Of a stretch of DNA of 64,000 nucleotides, positions 20,799 to 31,560 are shown one piece after another. The stretch is from Byssothecium circinans (Eukaryota; Ascomycota; Dothideomycetes; Pleosporales; Massarinaceae), in NCBI GenBank assembly GCA_010015675.1, contig ML977013.1, positions 29,816 to 93,815 on the forward strand, in the 5' to 3' direction. The translations under genes were made by a program, and so were the position numbers. The notes under the pieces were generated by a model. The model was not told the origin of the DNA. It worked only from the letters and a program-made list of their open reading frames with translations, and searched no databases. Each line of letters starts with the position of its first letter. Within the stretch, counting starts at the first letter, position 1.

Positions 20799-21137
20799 GG
20801 GCCTGTTCGGTGTCATCCCGGACTGTCCGGTTTTTAGTTGAAAACCGGACGCAGGACAACCGAATAGGAAGTTGTGTTTAGTGTAGGTGTCTGGTTTCAA
20901 CGCACAGAAAAATTGGCTCTTTTAGCGGCTCTAGATGGTCCTACTGTCCTTAAAAAGGCTGGAAAACTTGACACCCTTTGACCGGACTCACAATTTTGAC
21001 CGGACGTGAAGAGCGTCCGGTTTTCTACGTTTTCTCCAGTTTTCACGGGTAAATAGAGCTAAAATCCTTAGCTAGGGCTTGGCTGCAGACGCCCAGAGAC
21101 TAAAAACCAGACGGTCGGGACGACATCGAACAAGCCT
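20799..21137. mobile_element. PIF/Harbinger-type MITE, 339 bp, with TTA target duplication
   Basis: The left end starts GGGCCTGTTCGGTGTCATCC; the right end read in reverse starts AGGCTTGTTCGATGTCGTCC. About 38-40 terminal bases are inverted repeats with a few mismatches, extending into GGTTTTTAGT on both sides. The element is flanked by TTA at 20796-20798 and at 21138-21140. A 3-bp TTA duplication with GGGCCTGTT-like ends is the hallmark of PIF/Harbinger elements. Inside there are further direct and inverted GACCGGAC/GTCCGGT words that could be transposase sites. No coding capacity is present, so it is a non-autonomous element. Confidence 0.85.
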
Positions 21138-21140
21138 TTA

Positions 21141-21609
21141 CAATGTGGCGGCCAATAATTGATTTAATTAGTTAAGATTCAGTAGCCCGTGCAGAACGGG
21201 AGGTCCCGTGTTCTACTCGCGTATCACCAGTGGTAGGCTTAATGATCGCCAGCCTTATCGGGCCGAAAGATGGCAAAAGGCCGGAGGAGGCCAGCTTACC
21301 AATTAGGAGTTCCCAGGAGTCTGTCACGCGGGGAGGTGTTGAGGGGTATTTTGGGCCGATATGCATCGATTTGACTTGGCAACTTCTCGTGGCCACAGTT
21401 CTTGCTCATTGATTGGTAAATTCTTTTTTCAGCCCGTAGAGACACGCATCAGATAAGAAGATCACAGGCAAGTTAGCGATGAAGATACGGTGTATGCACA
21501 AATCATCTGATGTTTGGGTGCCGCAGTCTTGGGTAGATGCCGAGTGCCTGCGTCTTTCTATATTAGACTGACTCCTTCCGTGTTATACTGTTCCCGCCTG
21601 GCATAAGGA
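21141..21609. other. 5' flank of MFS gene 1, no gene supported
   Basis: Short open frames exist on both strands (21172-21396 minus, 21230-21412 plus) but have no recognisable domain. The stretch GGTCCCGTGTTCTAC near 21202 recalls a tRNA T arm but no cloverleaf can be built around it. Confidence 0.4.
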
Positions 21610-23440
21610 ATGCATGAGCAGTGTTCCTACACGCAAGCCAGTATGAACTCCGCCAAGAACATCCAACCCACCATCGCCAGCGGAGGCGATGATAGTGCCG
21701 AGAGACGCGGTCACGAATTTGACGGGACGGCTAACCTTACTATTGGAGAGGGCACCATACTTATCCCGGCCCCAACTGCTGATCCACGAGGTACAGCCCA
21801 CTGAAGATTTGCCGGGCTGGGCTCCTAGCTTACACCACTCAGACCCTCTGAACCTGACGACGGTTCACAAGTACATCATCTTGGGGATATTGATCGTGTG
21901 TAAGTTTCGTGTTTGTAGCCCTTATAGCGTGTTTCTAATTCGACCCTAGATGCCGTATCCGGTTTATGTCTTGTAACGGCGCTCGGTGCTCTCATCGTCT
22001 TCTTCCTAGATGACTACGAGAAGGAGGGCATCACACAAGCTCAGATATCCGGGCTTCTTACCTATCCGTCACTGTTTCTTGGGGTTGGTAACATCTTGTC
22101 GATGCCGTTGGCCATTGCAATCGGTCGTCGCCCCGTCCTGCTACTTTCTCTCCTCTTCCTCTTCATCTCCGGGATCCTTTGCGCAACTAATCAGAGTTTT
22201 GCGTGGCACCTCGCTGCTAGAAGCGTAGCCGCATTCTCTGCCGCTCAATGCATGGCTCTGGTCTTATTAATAATCCAGGTACAAAGACCACCTTCCATCC
22301 ACTCACTGTTCCTTGCACTGCTGACAATGCAACGCTCAGGATATATTCTTCCTTCACCAACGTGGCCGAACTTTCCAGCTCTTCTCCTCCTTTGAAGTTC
22401 TGCTCAACTCCAGCTTGACCATTGTGTCTTCATATATGGCCGAGGCAGCCGGTTGGAGGTCTTGGTACTGGCTCTTCACGGCAATGTCCGGAGTTTGTTT
22501 TATCCTCGCCTTCTTCTTCATCCCAGAGACAGCATATTCACGACCGGTCTCGGCATACATGGGGGAAACTGCCCCAGAATATGCAGATATTCACCATTCC
22601 AACGATGTCGAGCAGGAGAACTATCATGCCATCCATACTCCTGTTGTTGAGCCTCTCACAACCCTGAGCGAACGAAAGTTAGACACAGAGAATTTCGAGC
22701 CTCGCACCTTGAAGTCCGACATCCGCATCTTCGTTGTTAAACCAAATTTTGGAAGGGCTCTCGATACTTGGAAGCAAATGTGCACCATTTTCTTCTTCCC
22801 GCATGTCCTGTGGGTTTCTCTGATGAACGGATTTTACCAGGGGACGGACGTCTGCATCCAGATAACTTACGGAACAGCTCTGGTCTCTCCACCGTACAAC
22901 TGGGCGAACACAACTGTGTCGCTAATTCAGATTGGTCAAATCATTGTCGCAATCCTCTCAATTCCCATCATCGGCTGGTTCAGCGACTCCTTAATCCAGA
23001 GAAAAGCTCGTCAAAACAAGGGCATCCATGAGCCCGAACACCGTTTGCCGCCACTTATCGCTCCGCTCTTGGTTTGCATCCTTATGACTGTCATATACGG
23101 CTTTGCGCTGCAAGATCCTGAGAAATACCATTGGTTTGCGCTGGCCTTTACCGTCAACATATGGTTGTTCCTGCTTCTTGCGGCAAGCACGGTTGGCACG
23201 ACGTACCTCCTGGACGCGCATCCTACCCGTGCCGCAGCAATCATGGTTGTAATTCCTGTTTCCAGAGGGCTGGTCAGCTTCGGTATCTCGTATCACACTG
23301 TCGACTATATCAGTGCCATAGGTGCGGCCAACACCTTTGGGATCTTGTCTGGCATTATGGGAATTTTCGGACTGCTGGGTTTAGTGTTTTACTGGAAGGG
23401 CAAGCCAGTCAGGCACTACTTTTCAAGGTGGGCGAATTGA
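21610..23440 (+). CDS. MFS transporter (DHA1-like), gene 1
   Basis: Plasma-membrane major facilitator, substrate unknown. Four exons, 21610-21790, 21843-21899, 21950-22278 and 22340-23440, give 555 residues. The N-terminal cytosolic segment contains GEGTILIPAPTADPRDPLNL, typical of a fungal subgroup annotated as general-substrate MFS. Exon joins restore YAVSGLCLVTALG and DIFFLHQRGRTFQLF, the latter being the conserved loop after helix 4. A long hydrophilic central loop (about residues 255-330) separates two six-helix halves. The end (GLLGLVFYWKGKPVRHYF) is normal. The starts at 21610 and 21643 are both in frame; I took the first. It is related to the MFS gene at 57.5 kb (ILVPQPSDDPNDPL matches ILIPAPTADPRDPL). 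Neighbours are a MITE upstream and an F-box gene in convergent orientation. Confidence 0.85.
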
Positions 23441-24047
23441 GTCTTGGTAGCTTTGGCATTGGGGTCGTATTGAGAATGCGTCGCAGTTCGTCTGGTTCTT
23501 CGGTAAACAGTGCAAGTGTGCTCGCGTCACTCAGCGCCCTCCCCACGCTCTTTCTCGACGGATGTTCCACTATTGCCATGGAAGGATGGAAGGTGGAAGG
23601 AAGGTGACTGAAGTCTTGTCGGCACGTTTATGGCCTCTCTTATTGCATGAAGTACCTAAACCATTGTGTGGGATTGTGATAGATCTGGGGATTTCCATTG
23701 AGTGTATGTTCATACGTCTAAAGTCTGGCAGAGTAATAATGAGTTTTAAGCCAGCTGGCAGCAGAGATTTTGGCCTTATCTAGCAGTCATGCATCTTGCG
23801 CGAGACGTGGTCTCCCCTCTTGTGGAGATCATAAGAAATGACACTTTCATTCACAGCTGTACAATTTGAAGTCAAGACGTGCGTAAGTACGCAGATACAT
23901 TGTTCGTGTGGCTACCAACCAATTGCGCCACTGTAGCACCTTAACCCAAGTTCCTAAGGTGTCCATCAAACTGCCACAAAGTCATAATCCCTTTCACAAA
24001 AAATTACTCAATAATTCACAGCCTTCACAACTGAGTACAGCCTCTTC
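23441..24047. other. Convergent 3' flanks
   Basis: This spacer separates MFS gene 1 and the F-box gene. No supported gene, repeat or RNA was seen. Confidence 0.5.
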
Positions 24048-25268
24048 TTACACCGTAACGTCGTACCCTCGATGCCACAGTTCGATCAAGTTCACGACCT
24101 TGCCTGAGGGTACCTGTTTGAGGTGAATTTCAGGACGAGAGTGATCATCCAAGAAATAAGGACACGCAATCAGTTTCTCCAGAGCCATGAAAATGGCATT
24201 CTGCCCCTCCCATGAACGTCCCAACGGGATGTGTGCATCCGAAGACTTGGTGTAAGATTGTTGTACCGCCGCGGTACAATTGTTCAACTCCAAACGGTCC
24301 AGACTGCAAGTCCGTTCCTCTTCATTGATGAGCACGCGGAACAGCGGCCTCCAAATGTCGCCATCGATATCATCAATGTTGTGGAACCATATTTTCCGAA
24401 GCGTAATCCGATGACGTTCCACTATCTTCATCATAGCGCCCTTTTCAACACGGAGGTCCGAGACTGTGAGTTCGGTAAGATTTGGGTAGTGTGTCATTTC
24501 GGGGATAAAAGGGTCCGCTGGTGTATCATAGATCCACTCATGGAAGTTGGCCTGGGCGGCTTGATTACTCGATGGGAGACCTCGATACTCAAGGGCTCGT
24601 AGACGCTGCTTCAAGACATCGGGGGCTTCGAAATCAGTCCGACCAAACCATGACAGTTGTTGGAAGTCGTTAAGATAACTCGAGTCAAAACAACCTATTG
24701 GCTCAAAACAACCATTGAACCTCAGGGGTTCAGCAGTGACCTTGAGCTCAACATTGGATGGAAGTGTCTCGAAGATGCTTACCGCTATCCAGAACCCATG
24801 TCTGCTTGGCTCGTGGCCGGCGCTTTGAGATAGCGGGTACGAAAGCGATCCTACGAATGCATGATTGCTGATTTCGAAGACCTTTAGATTTGGGAAACGC
24901 CGAAGTATGATGACGAGGTGATGTCGTAAGTATGAGCCGAAGTCTAACATTCCGTCCAAGATGCGCTTGTTCCGCTTAGGGACAGTGATCTTCTTCATTA
25001 CACGTGACTGATCTTTGTTGGAAGTAGGATAAAGGATGACCCGCTCCACCTTTGCGGCAACTTTTTTCTGCAATATCAGCTTCTGGAGCCGTTGGATGCC
25101 GTCTTTGGAACTCGTGACTGTGATTGTCTTCAGGGTCTGTGACATAGACCACACCGTCTTTTCTCGAATGTCCCTGGTGGTAGCATGCAAGGCGCAGATA
25201 CTAATCGGGTCGAGGTATGTGCACACATCAGACCAAATCTCGGCCGGGAGTGCGTTGATGGGAGGCAT
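24048..25268 (-). CDS. F-box protein
   Basis: Single exon, 406 residues. The N terminus NALPAEIWSDVCTYLDPISI followed by CALHATTRDIREK is an F-box, which binds Skp1 in SCF ubiquitin ligases; the target is unknown. The rest is leucine-rich with recurring segments such as RRFPNLKVFEISNH, HYPNLTELTVSDLRV and TLRKIWFHNIDDIDGDIW, as in the large fungal F-box expansions that use degenerate LRRs for substrate binding. The start is the first ATG before the F-box and lies only 21 bases from a 38-bp tandem array on its 5' side. Such genes are often species-specific and variable. Confidence 0.8.
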   Translation of the reverse strand: MPPINALPAEIWSDVCTYLDPISICALHATTRDIREKTVWSMSQTLKTITVTSSKDGIQRLQKLILQKKVAAKVERVILYPTSNKDQSRVMKKITVPKRNKRILDGMLDFGSYLRHHLVIILRRFPNLKVFEISNHAFVGSLSYPLSQSAGHEPSRHGFWIAVSIFETLPSNVELKVTAEPLRFNGCFEPIGCFDSSYLNDFQQLSWFGRTDFEAPDVLKQRLRALEYRGLPSSNQAAQANFHEWIYDTPADPFIPEMTHYPNLTELTVSDLRVEKGAMMKIVERHRITLRKIWFHNIDDIDGDIWRPLFRVLINEEERTCSLDRLELNNCTAAVQQSYTKSSDAHIPLGRSWEGQNAIFMALEKLIACPYFLDDHSRPEIHLKQVPSGKVVNLIELWHRGYDVTV

Positions 25269-25289
25269 GTTGGTGTTGATAGGTTAATC

Positions 25290-25486
25290 GACAAGAGAAG
25301 CTATCAAAGGGTGTTGTGTGGTAGTTAGACAAGAAAAGTTGTCAAAGGGTGTTGTGTGTTAGTTAAATAAGAGAAGTTGTTAAAGGGTGTTATGTGGTCG
25401 TTAAATAAGAGAAGTTGTCAAAGGGCGTTGTGTAGTAGTTAAACAAGAGACGTTGTTAAAGGGTGTTGTGTAGTAGTTAAACAAGG
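25290..25486. repeat. Five 38-bp tandem repeats plus a partial sixth
   Basis: Units begin at 25290, 25328, 25366, 25404 and 25442, and a seven-base start of a sixth follows at 25480. Each unit reads about ACAAGAGAAG, TTGTCAAAGGGTG and TTGTGTAGTAGTTA. Differences among units are mainly C/T on this strand (TCAAAG versus TTAAAG, ACAAG versus ATAAG). The array is directly upstream of the F-box start at 25268, so it is in the 5' UTR or core promoter. Confidence 0.9.
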
Positions 25487-26270
25487 GAGAAGCGGTGTTC
25501 TTGGCGCATTATTCAGCCACGCTAAGGCTAGCGTCGTCCGGTATCATATCTCAGTGAATAGATTTTCACGTGCACAATGGTGAGGCGGAAACCATCCCTA
25601 TTCCGTCTTAGCGAAGAAGCAGCCCCAGGCGAAGTTTGTGTTAATGCCTTGATGATGGCTGCATCTCCCCCACTCGCTTTCTACATCCACAACACATAGT
25701 TCGAATATGTTAATATTGAAGCTCTTTACTTACGCCCGACCACCTCTCTGTCTGCAGGCCCAGGTATAGTATAACCCTAGGGAGACCAGAGCTAAAGATA
25801 GATATCCGGGTAACTACGACGTAAACAGGTATAACGCAGCGGCAACGGGCCGCCCTGTCAGTCCTCTCCGCGGGGATAGCACACTAAAAACGCCACCCAG
25901 AAATATGTAAACCGGACGGTCCGGGGCCGTGCCGAATAGGGCCTTAAATACCTGCGAGTCCGCTGCGGTCACAGCCTCCAAGGTGTTTTCCAGGCCAATT
26001 GCCCCCCCCCCTCACCAGAGACCGGTCAAAAAGATAAGCTGTTTAATGATACACCCATGTAGATCTCAGCCAATTGAGGGCATCACTGCTTCAGCCCAGC
26101 CATGCAGGAATGATTGCAGCTTTATTGACGTCTCCAGGCATTCATGAGTATATTTATATGTCTAGTTGGAAGCCTTCTCGATTTTATTTCCTTAGCTTAG
26201 TCCTTATATTCTTTTTTTGCGCCTGTCTTTTGGATTTGCATAACGTTTACACGTTCAGGAAAGGACATCC
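25487..26270. other. Intergenic between divergent F-box and caspase-like genes
   Basis: No gene is supported. The interval holds the MITE-like end described separately and a run of nine C bases near 26002. The region before 26270 is AT-rich and may hold the caspase-like promoter. Confidence 0.45.
25882..25943. mobile_element. Solo right end of a Harbinger-like MITE
   Basis: The stretch ends with CCGAATAGGGCC followed by TTA. In reverse it reads GGCCCTATTCGGCACGGCCC and then CGGACCGTCCGGTTT, which parallels the terminal sequence of the MITE at 20799 (GGGCCTGTTCGGTGTCATCC, then GGACTGTCCGGTTT). An ACTAAAAAC word occurs inside, as in the other copy. I could not find a matching left end, so this is a truncated or diverged relative. 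Confidence 0.5.
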
Positions 26271-27356
26271 ATGTCAGCATCTCAAGCGGAGCCACCTAAA
26301 GGTGGCGATCGAGCCGATCGAACGACGAAAATGACGACCAAGAGAAAATCCCGTCCGTCACCCAAACCAGGTACCCCAAATCAGCCAACATTACCGCATA
26401 TGGTGGAACATGAGGACCGAGACTATACCATCATCAAAGTCTTGATTCTGTTCTTCGAATACAACGACTTGGGTATAGCGGGGGAAACTGCAAAAGTGGA
26501 AGAAGCGTTCGACCGCTTGAAGTACCGCGTTCGAACTTTCGAGATCCCAATGGTTGATTCAACCACAAAGCTTGAAGAACGCCTGAATGAGTTCCTCGAG
26601 GTCAAAGACGAATCTAAAGCAAACAGCACATTGCACATCATCTACTATGACGGCCACGGAGGCTTCGACGAAACGGAGGATGGAGTCAAGCAATCTCTCG
26701 ATTTTTTCAGGTAGGCAGACAAATCCGAGATTGAAGTATTGGCCACACTCGCTAACCTATTCTTAAGCCATAACCAGCCTACGGAAGCGCATCTTCTTAT
26801 GAAAGAGATGACCGAATTTTGGAAGACTGAACCGGTTTTGGAAGGAGAGAAATTCCACGCCCATCTCAAACAACGGAGGTGAGCGATCAAAGAGATAGTT
26901 AACGTGAGAAAACCCTTACTAACTGAGCAAAGGAGCCCATTCCAGCCTGTCGCAATGGTCAGTTGGCCAGACATCAGTCCTACCATCCTGAAAGCAAACT
27001 CTGATACCCTCATCATTCTCGACTGCTGTAACGCAGGCCTTGCCGCAGCAACCAGCCAGAAACCTGAAGCTCTCAACGATCTCCTTAGAAAGTACCCAAC
27101 TGAACGGAGAAAAGAGCTCATCGGTGCGTGTGGGTGGGAGATCGAAACGGGATACCATCTAGCACCAGCACTGTGCACCGTTCTGAAAAACCGCCTCCCA
27201 ACTGGAGGATCCGATATGTCCACGTTTACGCTCGTGCGCGACATGAACAATGAGCTGGTTGGAAAGAGCAAAGGGTCAGCACCACAAGCAGTTCACTATA
27301 TCCTCCAGAGCAATCCGAATTCGAAGATGATCCTCTCGAACCTGCAAGAGGATTAG
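26271..27356 (+). CDS. Caspase-like (peptidase C14) protein
   Basis: Three exons, 26271-26710, 26768-26878 and 26933-27356, give 324 residues. The caspase fold is suggested by two motifs: HIIYYDGHGGFDE (residues about 122-135), which supplies the catalytic His, and TLIILDCCNAGLAAA (about 208-222), which supplies the catalytic Cys in the DCC setting typical of metacaspase-type C14 enzymes. The region before the His (IKVLILFFEYNDLGIAGE, then EEAFDRLKYRV) corresponds to the first strand and helix. No prodomain, NACHT or repeat domain is attached. Both introns have GT/AG ends and restore frame, and the second has an ACTAAC branch sequence. In fungi, free caspase-like domains occur near incompatibility genes; here pseudokinases and a HET gene follow within 7 kb. 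Activity is inferred from the dyad, not shown. Confidence 0.75.
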
Positions 27357-28109
27357 GCAGCTGAAAGTCCAGAGGAGTGATAAAGAGATTAAGGGAAGCC
27401 GGACACTTTCGTAGTTGCTGGACATGTCTTCGAGTTGGCAATAGTACTTTGAAGCTCTCTTGGTAGTAATGAAGAAATAGCGAACGAGTTATAAGATACA
27501 GGTTATCGAAATTCCCCAAATATTAACACTCTCTCAAACGATCTTACTGTTCGAGACAGAAAGTGTACGTGAGCTTAAATACTTCAACACTAATTGGAAA
27601 GATTCTATATTCAACTACCGCAGGGTAGACCCACTTTGTTAAGGTGAAGCTGGTCATTTATCTATCCGCACACTCACTATTCTTTAAGATAAGTAGCCCC
27701 TTATCGTATCTTAATTAACTAAAAGATCTACTTACAACTAGAACAAGGAGTCTCTGTAGCTAGGAAATAGTAGAATATAAGTTATTTAGTTATTAGGCAG
27801 CGTGTAGGGCTTTAATATATTAGTTAATGTTAAGTGTTAAAGTAGCTTAAATATATCGTACTTGCTTCTTAAAAAGACTCACACGCGGGTCGTGCACAAG
27901 GACGGTGTGCAAGATATCTTTGTTAAACAAATTGATTTTCCGACAACTATATATACTCCTCCAAGCAGCCTTTCGAAGCCCGCTCTCCAACAACACCTTC
28001 CTTTAATCCACTACACATCAACGCACTAGGACCTCTTTCAACACTTCTCGACACTTCCCGATACATTCGATAACCTACGTCCAAACCACACTCACCTACA
28101 CCAAACAAA
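27357..28109. other. Intergenic with an AT-rich decayed stretch
   Basis: 27580-27870 is TA-rich with no open frames and looks like a RIP-mutated remnant, similar in texture to 1-850. The sequence after 27950 is the pyrimidine-rich leader of the kinase-like gene, with repeated CACTTC and CGACACTTC words. Confidence 0.5.
27948..27955 (+). promoter_or_regulatory. TATA box upstream of kinase-like copy 1
   Basis: TATATATA occurs about 160 bases before the ATG at 28110 and is followed by a C/T-rich leader, the usual layout of a fungal promoter with a TATA element. It suggests the locus was expressed before it decayed. Confidence 0.35.
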
Positions 28110-29016
28110 ATGTCAAGCGCACAGAACCACGGCCTACCAGCCGCGTACTGTCACCTGCATGACCTCGAAGCAGGAGGCGGGAACAATGTGGGCGTCTCCG
28201 TGGTACAGCACAATCCCACAGGCCAGATCCGCTTCTGCAAGGCTGTGCGCAACAAGTACGCCGCCAAGACAGAATCAAAATACCTGAAGCCGATCCAGTA
28301 CCACCCGCACATAACGCACCTGTTCGACGACGTGCCGAAAGCCGAACGCTCAGCCACCGCTCACCACGTCTTCATGGAATATTGCGATGGTGGGAGCTTG
28401 GGCGACATGATCAAAAAGCTGGAACAGAACAACGACCGAGTCCCAGAAGCCTTCATCTGGCACGCCTTCGAGTCGCTGCTACGAGCCCTCTGCATGTGCC
28501 ACTACGGCTGGACCGGCGGTGCGGACGAGGACCTCGACAACATCTGCCCACAGGATAGAACCACGTGGCCGCCCATAAACCACATCGACATCGTATCCGA
28601 AAACGTGATGCTGTCCCGGTTCACCGACCATACAGGCTACAGGCACGACTCGCATCCCCGAATCGGAATATCCACGCGTTATGCTCGCCGACTTCGACAA
28701 TGCCATTTGGCGGGCTTCAATAATCAAACCTCGACGACTGGACGAACTGCTGGAGGTCGACATTCGGGAGGTGAGAGCTGTCATGTACGCTCTGTGCTTC
28801 AGCGACATAGATTGCTCTCCGCATCTTGACCTGACCGAGAAGGAGTGGGTGAATTCGATAGAGCTGTAGGAGGTACTGAAGAAGTGCTCGACGGCAGAGG
28901 AGGACAAGCAGCCTGGGGAGATACGCAGGGCGGATGAGGTACTGAGGATGGTGGTAGGAGCGAGGAGTAAATTACAGCAGGAAGGGAAGCTTGAGGAGCT
29001 ACCCCTTCCCGTGTAA
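28110..29016 (+). pseudogene. Protein-kinase-like gene, copy 1, frameshifted
   Basis: The first frame (from 28110) gives an N lobe with IRFCKAVRNKY (candidate beta-3 Lys), a hinge HVFMEYCDGGSLGDM and a helix FIWHAFESLLRALC. The catalytic loop is INHIDIVSENVML, where the usual catalytic-loop Lys is Val. Between about 28606 and 28660 the homology shifts one frame to EYPRVMLADFDNAIW, so DFG has become DFD. A TAG at 28867-28869 interrupts that frame, yet kinase-tail-like sequence (EVLKKCSTAEEDKQ and QQEGKLEELPLPV) runs on to a stop at 29014-29016. A 43-nt intron could mend the frame only by cutting the catalytic loop, so I prefer an indel. The gene is homologous to the copies at 32.4 and 32.9 kb. 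Confidence 0.65.
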
Positions 29017-29399
29017 GTTTGAAGCTCACTTGGCTACGAGGCAAGGAAGAAGAAATAGGAACTAAAGCTTTGGAAGAAAATATAGACTAAATCCAGTGAA
29101 CTGCTTCAAAAGGTATGAGAAAGAGTGAAGTGATATACTAATCCAACGGAGTTGCGGCCATCGCGAGTTGGATGGAAGGCCATGAGGGCCAAGTTTGTAG
29201 CGGTTAAGCGCTCCCGCGTCATCCTCCTCCCTTCTTTTTCCTTGTTCAACCTTTGGTCGTACCATAGAGCAATTTCCTGTTGTATAAATTGCCTATCACT
29301 TATTACAAGTCCTACTATAAGCGGACCTAGACCTAGTGAATCGAAGCTGTAACTTGTAGCGAAAACTAGCTTGCCTGCTTAGTGGTACTAGCTGTAATC
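29017..29399. other. Convergent spacer between kinase copy 1 and the HET gene
   Basis: No gene is supported. The interval is moderately AT-rich with only short open frames. Confidence 0.4.
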
Positions 29400-31560
29400 T
29401 TATTGCTCCCTCGCATCTTGGCCACTTGAATAGCTCTTCCAAGGGTCTTCGTCATAGCAACAACCCGGACCGACAGCCTCCAGTCTAAATGCTTCTCCGC
29501 CTTGGATATCGATCCAATAAATTTTCTTGCCGTCTCTTCTCCCTTTACGAATTTCGAGCTTCGCGCACCCACCTCCCGGTAGCTCTAGTCTCATTCGGTC
29601 CAGATTCTCCCATCTCGCAGGCCCCTTGTCTCCATTCCAGTACTCGTGTGCGATCCGGTTTATGGTTTCATATGGCTTCCCCGTGTCAATATCACAGCCA
29701 AGGTCACTCCAGATGTTGTAGTTATGCATCCCCATTATGGTGTAGAACATGCCCCCTTTGCCATCCCGGAAGAGGAGCACCGCGCAGCACCCGCTCCCGG
29801 CAAATCTGAGTCTCAGCTCCCCATCTTCGTGATCGGGGATCGTCCATTGTTTATGTATCTGGTGGTAGGTGAGGATGGGGATGCCTTGGGGCCGCGATCG
29901 GAAGCAGAAGAGATATTCGGGCGCCGGCGCCATCCACCTGGAGAGCTCAAACTTGCAGGGATCCCGGTTCCTTGCGCCGGTCAGGCTCATGTCGCTCATA
30001 TGGGCGTTGATGGCATGCGCTTCTTCGATCCAGTGGGGTTCCTCCTGGACACAGATGTCCTGGAAGTCGTTCTTGCCGAAGGACACTCCCCGGGTGTCTA
30101 GCTTAATGGTGTCCGTTCTGATGCGGGCGTACATTGGATACCCTTCGTCGTCGTCTCCAAGCTTCTTGAGGTAGATTGCCATGGGTGGCGTGTCGTAGTA
30201 GTTTATTTCGGGCTTCTTGTGGCACGCCATGACCGCCAAATACACGTCGTCTTCGCCCGGCGACCCATCGGGGTCCGGAATCAACGGTAACCGGATCCGG
30301 AGACCCTTCTTGGAGAAGGTCAATCGCTTGGGCGCATGACGGCGCTCGCGCGGCTGGTAGAAGCGACGGCAGTTCTTGAAGTGCCGCGGAGACCGTGCCA
30401 GTAAGCCTGCCGATGGCCTGTTCTCCCCTGGCGGTTCCTGCCAGCAAAACAGGGACTGGTCGTCCGACGTCTTGAGCATCTGAACCTGCAGCCGAAAGAA
30501 CGCCTTTTCTTCGTCTTCTTCAACCTCTTCCCCGTCGCTCTTCTGCAGCTTCATTGGAATATTCACCCCCAAGAGCCCCATGAGACAGCAGACTTGGGAA
30601 CAATCAATTAAGTGGGGCTGGCGCAGTGAAATTGAATTGATTGATTACCTATTTGGGCTAGAGAATTCCCTGTATAGGTTTAACCCCTACTTAATTGGGT
30701 TAGCGGTGGTTTCTACAGAGCCGATTGAATTGATTGTTCCCAAGTCTGTGAGACAGTATGACTTGTCGGCGGCCACCTGCGTCTGTCTTTCAGCAGCCCA
30801 CGCGAGCCTCTGCGCGACGCTTACGTCGCCTCCTTGGTTCAGAACCACGATGGACGGTGCGATTCCCGTGATCTCCGCGATGATACCTTTGAAGCTAGAC
30901 TTTGTCCCGATCTCCTCCCAGTCGTGGTTGAAAAAGATGAGGTAGAGAGGAGCCAGTAGCTCTTGAAGAGTCCAGCCACGCGTGAACCACTGGCTCGTGC
31001 GGAACTTGGAATCCTTGTGCTCTAGGTCGAGATCGTTTTTGGGTACGTCATACATGTAGCAATAACATACTTGAGACTTGCGATACCACGCAAACATGGC
31101 ATTGATGGCGTACGCAACCTCGTCCTTGTCCTGCTTGTTGACGCAGCACGTATCGATCCAAACGTCTGATGGGTTCTCGTCAGTGATCGAGACTTTGGCT
31201 CTTTTCAACCTAAGCGGAAAGTTATTGGCGCTTACAATCGAGACCTACGCTCGCCGCTTGCTTGCAACAGTGGACAATCTTCTTGTATCCATTCGTCTGC
31301 TTTATTTCATCCGTCAAGTTGAACATGTCCGAATAGGAGACTTCATATTCCAGCCATCTGTGAGAAAGGATTGCGTAATCTGGCACTCGGGAGACGCGAA
31401 ACTCGGTAAAAGTCAAAGTCCTCGTGTGCAGCAGCCTCATCATCTCGGTGACGGGTATCTTGGACGCGGGCTTGACCTGGACCTCGTTTCGGGCGGCGTC
31501 GGGGGTCTGCTCGGCCCTGAAGAAAGCCTGAGACAAGAAGTTGAAGAGTTTCTTCAGCAT
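29400..31560 (-). pseudogene. HET-domain (heterokaryon incompatibility) gene split by a MITE
   Basis: Exon 1 is 31236-31560, with an intron at 31166-31235; exon 2 runs from 31165. All three HET blocks are present: DYAILSHRWLEYEVSYSDM, then DYVWIDTCCVNKQD with EVAYAINAMFAWYRKS, then RTSQWFTRGWTLQELLAP. After the block ending ADKSYCL the frame runs into the MITE at 30589-30748 and stops within 17 codons. On the other side of the MITE the frame resumes with MGLLGVNIPM and EKAFFRLQVQMLKTSDDQS, which normally follows directly in HET proteins, and stays open for 393 residues to 29400. Removing the element and one 8-bp duplication would leave an uninterrupted reading frame, so the gene was intact until a recent insertion. 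The N-terminal HET half may still be made as a truncated protein of about 280 residues. The C-terminal half has no recognised domain. Confidence 0.8.
30589..30748. mobile_element. hAT-type MITE, 160 bp, inserted in the HET gene
   Basis: The ends are perfect 21-bp inverted repeats starting CAGACTTGGGAACAATCAAT. The flanks carry an identical 8-bp duplication TGAGACAG at 30581-30588 and 30749-30756. CAG...CTG termini and 8-bp duplications define hAT superfamily elements. There is no coding capacity. Perfect repeats and a perfect duplication indicate a recent insertion with no detectable RIP. Confidence 0.93.

Noticed and set aside
21180..21250. tRNA-like T-arm sequence
   Set aside because: No acceptor stem, D arm or anticodon arm can be paired around it on either strand.
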